Below are positions 5,378 to 8,949 of a DNA stretch of 8,949 nt, piece by piece. Numbering within the stretch: position 1 is the stretch's first letter; each line of letters starts with the position of its first letter. The position numbers were made by a program, and so were the translations under genes. Under the pieces are notes generated by a model. The model was not told the origin of the DNA. It was given only the letters and a program-made list of their open reading frames with translations, and searched no databases. Source of the DNA: JBOGDS01 sp050743075 (GTDB lineage Bacteria > Actinomycetota > Actinomycetes > Jiangellales > Jiangellaceae); the NCBI GenBank assembly GCA_050743075.1, contig JBOGDS010000116.1:1-8949 (forward strand), in the 5' to 3' direction.

Positions 5378-7611
5378 CGCAGATCCATACCGCCGACGCA
5401 GTGATCGACAACGGTCGCTTCGGCACCCGCACCATCCGCTTCGAGACCGGGCAGCTCGCCCGCCAGGCCGCCGGCTCCGCCGTGGCCTACCTCGACGACG
5501 AGACCATGCTGCTGTCCGCCACCACCGCGTCCAAGCAGCCCAAGGAGCACCTCGACTTCTTCCCGCTGACGATCGACGTCGAGGAGCGCATGTATGCGGC
5601 CGGGCGCATCCCCGGTTCGTTCTTCCGTCGGGAGGGCCGCCCCAGCGAGGAGGCGATCCTCACCTGCCGGCTCACCGACCGGCCGCTGCGCCCGTCGTTC
5701 GCCAAGGGCCTGCGCAACGAGATCCAGGTCGTCATCACCGTGATGTCGCTGCATCCCGACCACCTCTACGACGTGCTCGCCATCAATGCGGCGTCGGCGT
5801 CGACGCAGATCTCCGGGCTGCCGTTCAGCGGCCCGATCGGGGCGGTCCGGGTCGCGCTGATCGAGGACCAGTGGGTCGCCTTCCCGCACCACTCGCAGCT
5901 CGAAGACGCCGTCTTCGACATGGTGGTGGCCGGCCGCGTCCTCCCAGATGGTGACGTGGCGATCATGATGGTCGAGGCCGAGTCGACCGCCACCACGTGG
6001 AATCTGGTCCAGGGGGGACGCACGGCGCCGACCGAGGAGGTCGTCGCGGCCGGCCTCGAAGCCGCCAAGCCGTTCATCACCACGCTGTGCGAGGCTCAGC
6101 AACGGCTGGCTGCCGACGCCGCAAAGCCGACCGGCGAGTTCCCCGTCTTCCTCGACTACGCCGACGAGGTCTACGCGGCCGTCGAGGCCGAGGTCGGTGG
6201 CGAGCTCGCCCAGGCGCTGACGATCGTGAGCAAGGCAGAGCGTGAGGCCGAGATCGACACGATCCGCGACCGCCTCAGGGACTCGCTCGGCGAGAAGTTC
6301 GAGGGCAGGGAGAAGGAGGTCGCCGCAGCGTACCGCTCGCTCACCAAGGCGGTCGTGCGCGACCGCGTGCTCCGCGACAAGGTCCGCATCGACGGCCGCG
6401 GCCTCACCGAGATCCGCACGCTGTCGGCCGAGGTCGGCCCGGTGCCACGAGCGCACGGCTCTGCGCTGTTCGAGCGTGGCGAGACCCAGATCCTCGGCGT
6501 CAGCACGCTGAACATGCTCAGCCTCGAGCAGAAGCTCGACACGCTCTCCCCGGAGAAGTCGAAGCGCTACATGCACAACTACAACTTCCCGCCGTACTCG
6601 ACCGGTGAGACCGGCCGGGTGGGCTCGCCGAAGCGCCGCGAGATCGGTCACGGCGCCCTGGCGGAGCGGGCGCTGCTGCCGGTGCTGCCGACGCGAGAGG
6701 AGTTCCCCTACGCGATCCGCCAGGTCTCCGAGGCGCTGGGCTCCAACGGCTCGACGTCCATGGGCTCGGTCTGCGCGTCGACGATGTCGCTGCTCAGCGC
6801 CGGTGTGCCGCTGCGCGCGCCGGTGGCCGGCATCGCGATGGGTCTGATCTCCGGCGATGTGACGAGCGAGGCCGGGCAGTCCGAACGTCGCTATGTCACG
6901 CTCACGGACATCCTGGGCGCCGAGGACGCCTTCGGCGACATGGACTTCAAGGTCGCCGGCACCCGGGAGTTCGTCACCGCACTGCAACTCGACACCAAGC
7001 TCGACGGGATCCCCGCGTCGGTGCTGGCCGCCGCGCTGCAGCAGGCCAAGCAGGCAAGGCTGACGATCCTCGACGTGATGGCGGAGGCCATCTCCGAGCC
7101 CGACGAGATGAGCCCCTACGCGCCGCGGATCATCACGATCAAGATCCCGGTTGACCAGATCGGTTCCGTGATCGGCCCCAAGGGCAAGATCATCAACCAG
7201 ATCCAGGACGATACCGGCGCGCAGATCGCGATCGAGGACGACGGCACGATCTTCATTGGCGCCGAGGACGGGCCGGCCGCCGAGGCGGCGCGGGCCCAGA
7301 TCAACGCCATCGCCAACCCGACGATGCCCGAGGTGGGTGAGCGGTACCTGGGCACGGTCGTGAAGACGACCAGCTTCGGCGCGTTCGTGTCGCTGCTTCC
7401 CGGCAAGGACGGCCTCGTTCACATCTCCAAGCTGCGGGCGCTGGCCGGCGGCAAGCGGGTCGAGAACGTCGAGGACGTGGTCTCTGTCGGCCAGAAGATC
7501 CAGGTCGAGGTTGCCGAGATCGACGACCGGGGCAAGCTCTCGCTAGCCCCCGTGGTCGAGGGGGGCGACGGCGCGGCGACGACGGCCGGCCAGGCCGACA
7601 CGGCTTCGTGA
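5368..7611 (+). CDS. pnp: Polynucleotide phosphorylase (PNPase; actinobacterial GPSI type)
   Basis: PNPase degrades RNA 3'-5' phosphorolytically and can add 3' tails. Actinobacterial members were also described as guanosine pentaphosphate synthetase I (gpsI). The product has 747 residues, normal for the family. Domain order is complete: RNase PH 1 (about 10-150, with GRIPGSFFRREGRPSE), an all-helical linker (about 240-330) and RNase PH 2 (about 335-565). PH 2 carries YNFPPYSTGETGR, LGSNGSTSMGSVCAS and GAEDAFGDMDFKVAGT, in which Asp520, Asp526 and Lys528 correspond to the E. coli catalytic D486, D492 and K494. A KH domain (about 587-645, GxxG loop GPKG) and an S1 domain (about 656-725, GTVVKTTSFGAFVSLLPGKDGLVHIS) follow. 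The start is GTG 5368 with AGGAGG 7 nt upstream. The stop overlaps the next start by 4 nt. Confidence 0.98.
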   Translation: MTGPQIHTADAVIDNGRFGTRTIRFETGQLARQAAGSAVAYLDDETMLLSATTASKQPKEHLDFFPLTIDVEERMYAAGRIPGSFFRREGRPSEEAILTCRLTDRPLRPSFAKGLRNEIQVVITVMSLHPDHLYDVLAINAASASTQISGLPFSGPIGAVRVALIEDQWVAFPHHSQLEDAVFDMVVAGRVLPDGDVAIMMVEAESTATTWNLVQGGRTAPTEEVVAAGLEAAKPFITTLCEAQQRLAADAAKPTGEFPVFLDYADEVYAAVEAEVGGELAQALTIVSKAEREAEIDTIRDRLRDSLGEKFEGREKEVAAAYRSLTKAVVRDRVLRDKVRIDGRGLTEIRTLSAEVGPVPRAHGSALFERGETQILGVSTLNMLSLEQKLDTLSPEKSKRYMHNYNFPPYSTGETGRVGSPKRREIGHGALAERALLPVLPTREEFPYAIRQVSEALGSNGSTSMGSVCASTMSLLSAGVPLRAPVAGIAMGLISGDVTSEAGQSERRYVTLTDILGAEDAFGDMDFKVAGTREFVTALQLDTKLDGIPASVLAAALQQAKQARLTILDVMAEAISEPDEMSPYAPRIITIKIPVDQIGSVIGPKGKIINQIQDDTGAQIAIEDDGTIFIGAEDGPAAEAARAQINAIANPTMPEVGERYLGTVVKTTSFGAFVSLLPGKDGLVHISKLRALAGGKRVENVEDVVSVGQKIQVEVAEIDDRGKLSLAPVVEGGDGAATTAGQADTAS

Positions 7612-8924
7612 GGGCGTCCACCCGGACACTGCTGCAGGAGGGCGGCGGCATCGTCCGCCGCACCATCCTCCCGGGCGGCCTGCGCATCGTCACCGAGTCG
7701 GTTCCGGCGGTCCGCTCGGTGTCGTTCGGCGTGTGGGTGGGTGTCGGCTCCCGCGACGAGACCCTGGCCCAGGCCGGCGCGACCCACTACCTCGAGCACC
7801 TGCTGTTCAAGGGCACCCGGCGGCGCTTGGCGCTGGAGATCTCCGCGGCGATCGAGTCCGTCGGCGGTGAGATCAACGCATTCACGGCCAAGGAGTTCAC
7901 CTGCTACTACGCGCGGGTGCTCGACGCCGACCTCCCGCTCGCGGTCGATGTGGTGTCCGACCTGGTGACGTCGTCGCTCATCGCACCCGCCGACGTGGAG
8001 TCTGAACGCAACGTCGTGCTCGAAGAGATCGCGATGCGCGACGACGACCCGTCCGACGCCGTCCACGACCTGGTCGCGGAGCAGTTGTGGGGGTCCGCAC
8101 CGCTGGGCCGCCCGATCCTCGGCACCGTCGAGAGCATCGGGTCGCTCACGCGTGACGTGATCAACCGCTACTACCGGCGCCGGTACCGGCCGTCGAGCAT
8201 CGTGGTGGCGGCCGCAGGCAGCCTCGACCACGCCCAGGTGGTCCGGCTGGTCCGGTCGGCCTTCGAGCGGGCCGGCTTCCTGGCCGAGGACCAGGCGCCG
8301 CCGGCGCCGGCTCGGATCGGTGGCGCCGTGCCGCGGGCCAGGGCCGGCGTCGCGATGCGGTCCCGGCCGACTGAGCAGGCCAACGTGATTCTCGCCGTGC
8401 CTGGCATAGCCCGGACCGACGACCGGCGGTTCGCGCTCGGCATCCTCAACGTGGTGCTGGGCGGCGGCTTGTCGTCCCGCCTGTTCCAGGAGGTGCGCGA
8501 GAAGCGCGGCCTCGCGTACTCCGTGTACTCCTACGCGGCGCACTACGCCGAGACCGGCATTGTCGGCGTCTACGTCGGCTGCCAGCCCAGGAAGGTCGAC
8601 GACGTGCTGGCCCTGTGCCGTGAGGCAGTCGCGGACGCTGCGGCGCACGGCATCACGGCCGACGAGCTCGAGCGTGGGAAGGGGCAGCTTCGCGGCAGCC
8701 TGGTCCTCGGGCTGGAGGACACCGGCTCGCGGATGGGCCGGCTGGCCAAGGGTGAGCTGGTCTACGGCGAGCTGCCCAGCATCGCCGAGCTCCTTGCCCG
8801 CATCGAGGCGGTGACCCTGGACGACGTCCGGTCGGTGGCCGGAGACCTGTTGGCAACCGCGCCGGCGTTGGCCGTCGTGGGGCCGTTCGACGACCCGTCC
8901 CGCTTCGACCGCGCCGTCGCCTGA
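7608..8924 (+). CDS. M16 family zinc metallopeptidase (pitrilysin/MPP-like)
   Basis: This is a 438-residue member of the M16B-type peptidases, comparable to M. tuberculosis PepR, which is also encoded next to gpsI/pnp, and to B. subtilis YmxG. The inverted zinc motif HYLEH is at residues 60-64 (His60 and His64 ligands, Glu63 base). The third ligand is expected at Glu140 in NVVLEEIAMRDDDPSD. The C-terminal M16 domain carries REKRGLAYSVYSYA with Arg300 to Ser308, the substrate-binding Arg/Tyr signature. There is no signal peptide or membrane span, so it is probably cytoplasmic. The substrate is unknown. The start at GTG 7608 lies in GTGA overlapping the pnp stop. No Shine-Dalgarno is evident upstream, which fits translational coupling. 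The conserved domain begins about 16 residues in (VRRTILPGGLRIVTE), so the exact start is slightly uncertain. Confidence 0.95.
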   Translation: MRASTRTLLQEGGGIVRRTILPGGLRIVTESVPAVRSVSFGVWVGVGSRDETLAQAGATHYLEHLLFKGTRRRLALEISAAIESVGGEINAFTAKEFTCYYARVLDADLPLAVDVVSDLVTSSLIAPADVESERNVVLEEIAMRDDDPSDAVHDLVAEQLWGSAPLGRPILGTVESIGSLTRDVINRYYRRRYRPSSIVVAAAGSLDHAQVVRLVRSAFERAGFLAEDQAPPAPARIGGAVPRARAGVAMRSRPTEQANVILAVPGIARTDDRRFALGILNVVLGGGLSSRLFQEVREKRGLAYSVYSYAAHYAETGIVGVYVGCQPRKVDDVLALCREAVADAAAHGITADELERGKGQLRGSLVLGLEDTGSRMGRLAKGELVYGELPSIAELLARIEAVTLDDVRSVAGDLLATAPALAVVGPFDDPSRFDRAVA

Positions 8925-8949
8925 TCACCCCTCGCGACCGCGACTGGAG

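Noticed and set aside
4759..7422. 887-codon open frame on the minus strand opposite rpsO and pnp
   Set aside because: The translation is rich in Arg, Asp, His, Leu and Gly with no recognisable domain. It is the mirror of a GC-biased coding frame and lies across two certain genes (S15 and PNPase). Long antisense frames are expected in such DNA.
7583..7597. CGGCC/GGCCG stem near the pnp stop
   Set aside because: Short G/C-only pairing inside the Ala/Gly-rich PNPase tail, explained by codon composition. Overlap of the pnp stop with the next start argues against a terminator.
7419..8648. 409-codon minus-strand open frame opposite the M16 peptidase gene
   Set aside because: Same cause as above: low-complexity basic/acidic composition, no motif, and full overlap with a gene carrying catalytic motifs on the + strand.
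1336..8927. Recurring TGATCA palindrome (for example near 1336, 2280, 2324, 5220, 8158 and 8922)
   Set aside because: Several copies fall in ordinary coding positions (LIIK in IF2, DVIN in the peptidase) or at TGA stops. Apart from the paired copies in the 2278-2331 repeat there is no regular spacing or shared flanking sequence, so I do not treat it as a motif family.
8925..8949. Start of another gene at the window edge
   Set aside because: Only 25 nt remain after the M16 stop, with no start codon or Shine-Dalgarno on the + strand, so nothing can be called.

Overview
This is a GC-rich chromosomal window with a strong G/C bias at third codon positions, frequent GTG starts and actinobacterial protein signatures. 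Examples of the signatures are an IF2 linker ending RGRKSKRQKRQEYDNMQAPSIGG, a short YlxP, and an S15-PNPase-M16 peptidase series. The best reading is a high-GC Actinomycetota genome; I cannot fix the genus from sequence alone.

Layout, all on the + strand. (1) Bases 1-4669 are a translation/RNA-maturation operon: the 3' part of infB (initiation factor IF2), ylxP (DUF503), rbfA (30S maturation factor), truB (tRNA pseudouridine-55 synthase) and ribF (riboflavin kinase/FAD synthetase). Spacing is tight: rbfA/truB overlap by 4 nt and the ribF ribosome-binding site lies inside the truB 3' end. (2) Bases 4670-4836 are non-coding, with a weak promoter candidate and an rpsO leader. (3) rpsO (ribosomal protein S15) ends at a strong GC-rich hairpin. 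(4) The 261-nt rpsO-pnp gap holds that hairpin and further leader structures. (5) pnp (polynucleotide phosphorylase) overlaps by 4 nt with an M16 zinc-peptidase gene that ends 25 nt before the window edge.

The genes form a coherent set. IF2 and RbfA act on 30S assembly and initiation, TruB modifies tRNA, S15 is a primary 16S rRNA binder, and PNPase degrades RNA. RibF makes FMN/FAD and the M16 peptidase is a conserved neighbour of pnp. Gene content and order are ordinary for the phylum, and I see no mobile element, CRISPR, defence locus, tRNA or rRNA.

I did not find a new multi-gene system. The unexplained signal is at the RNA level: long inverted repeats at gene junctions (ylxP/rbfA at 2278-2331; truB/ribF at 3666-3699), possible alternative pairings over the rpsO start, and a pnp leader whose hairpin arms are also complementary to a second hairpin enclosing the pnp start codon.
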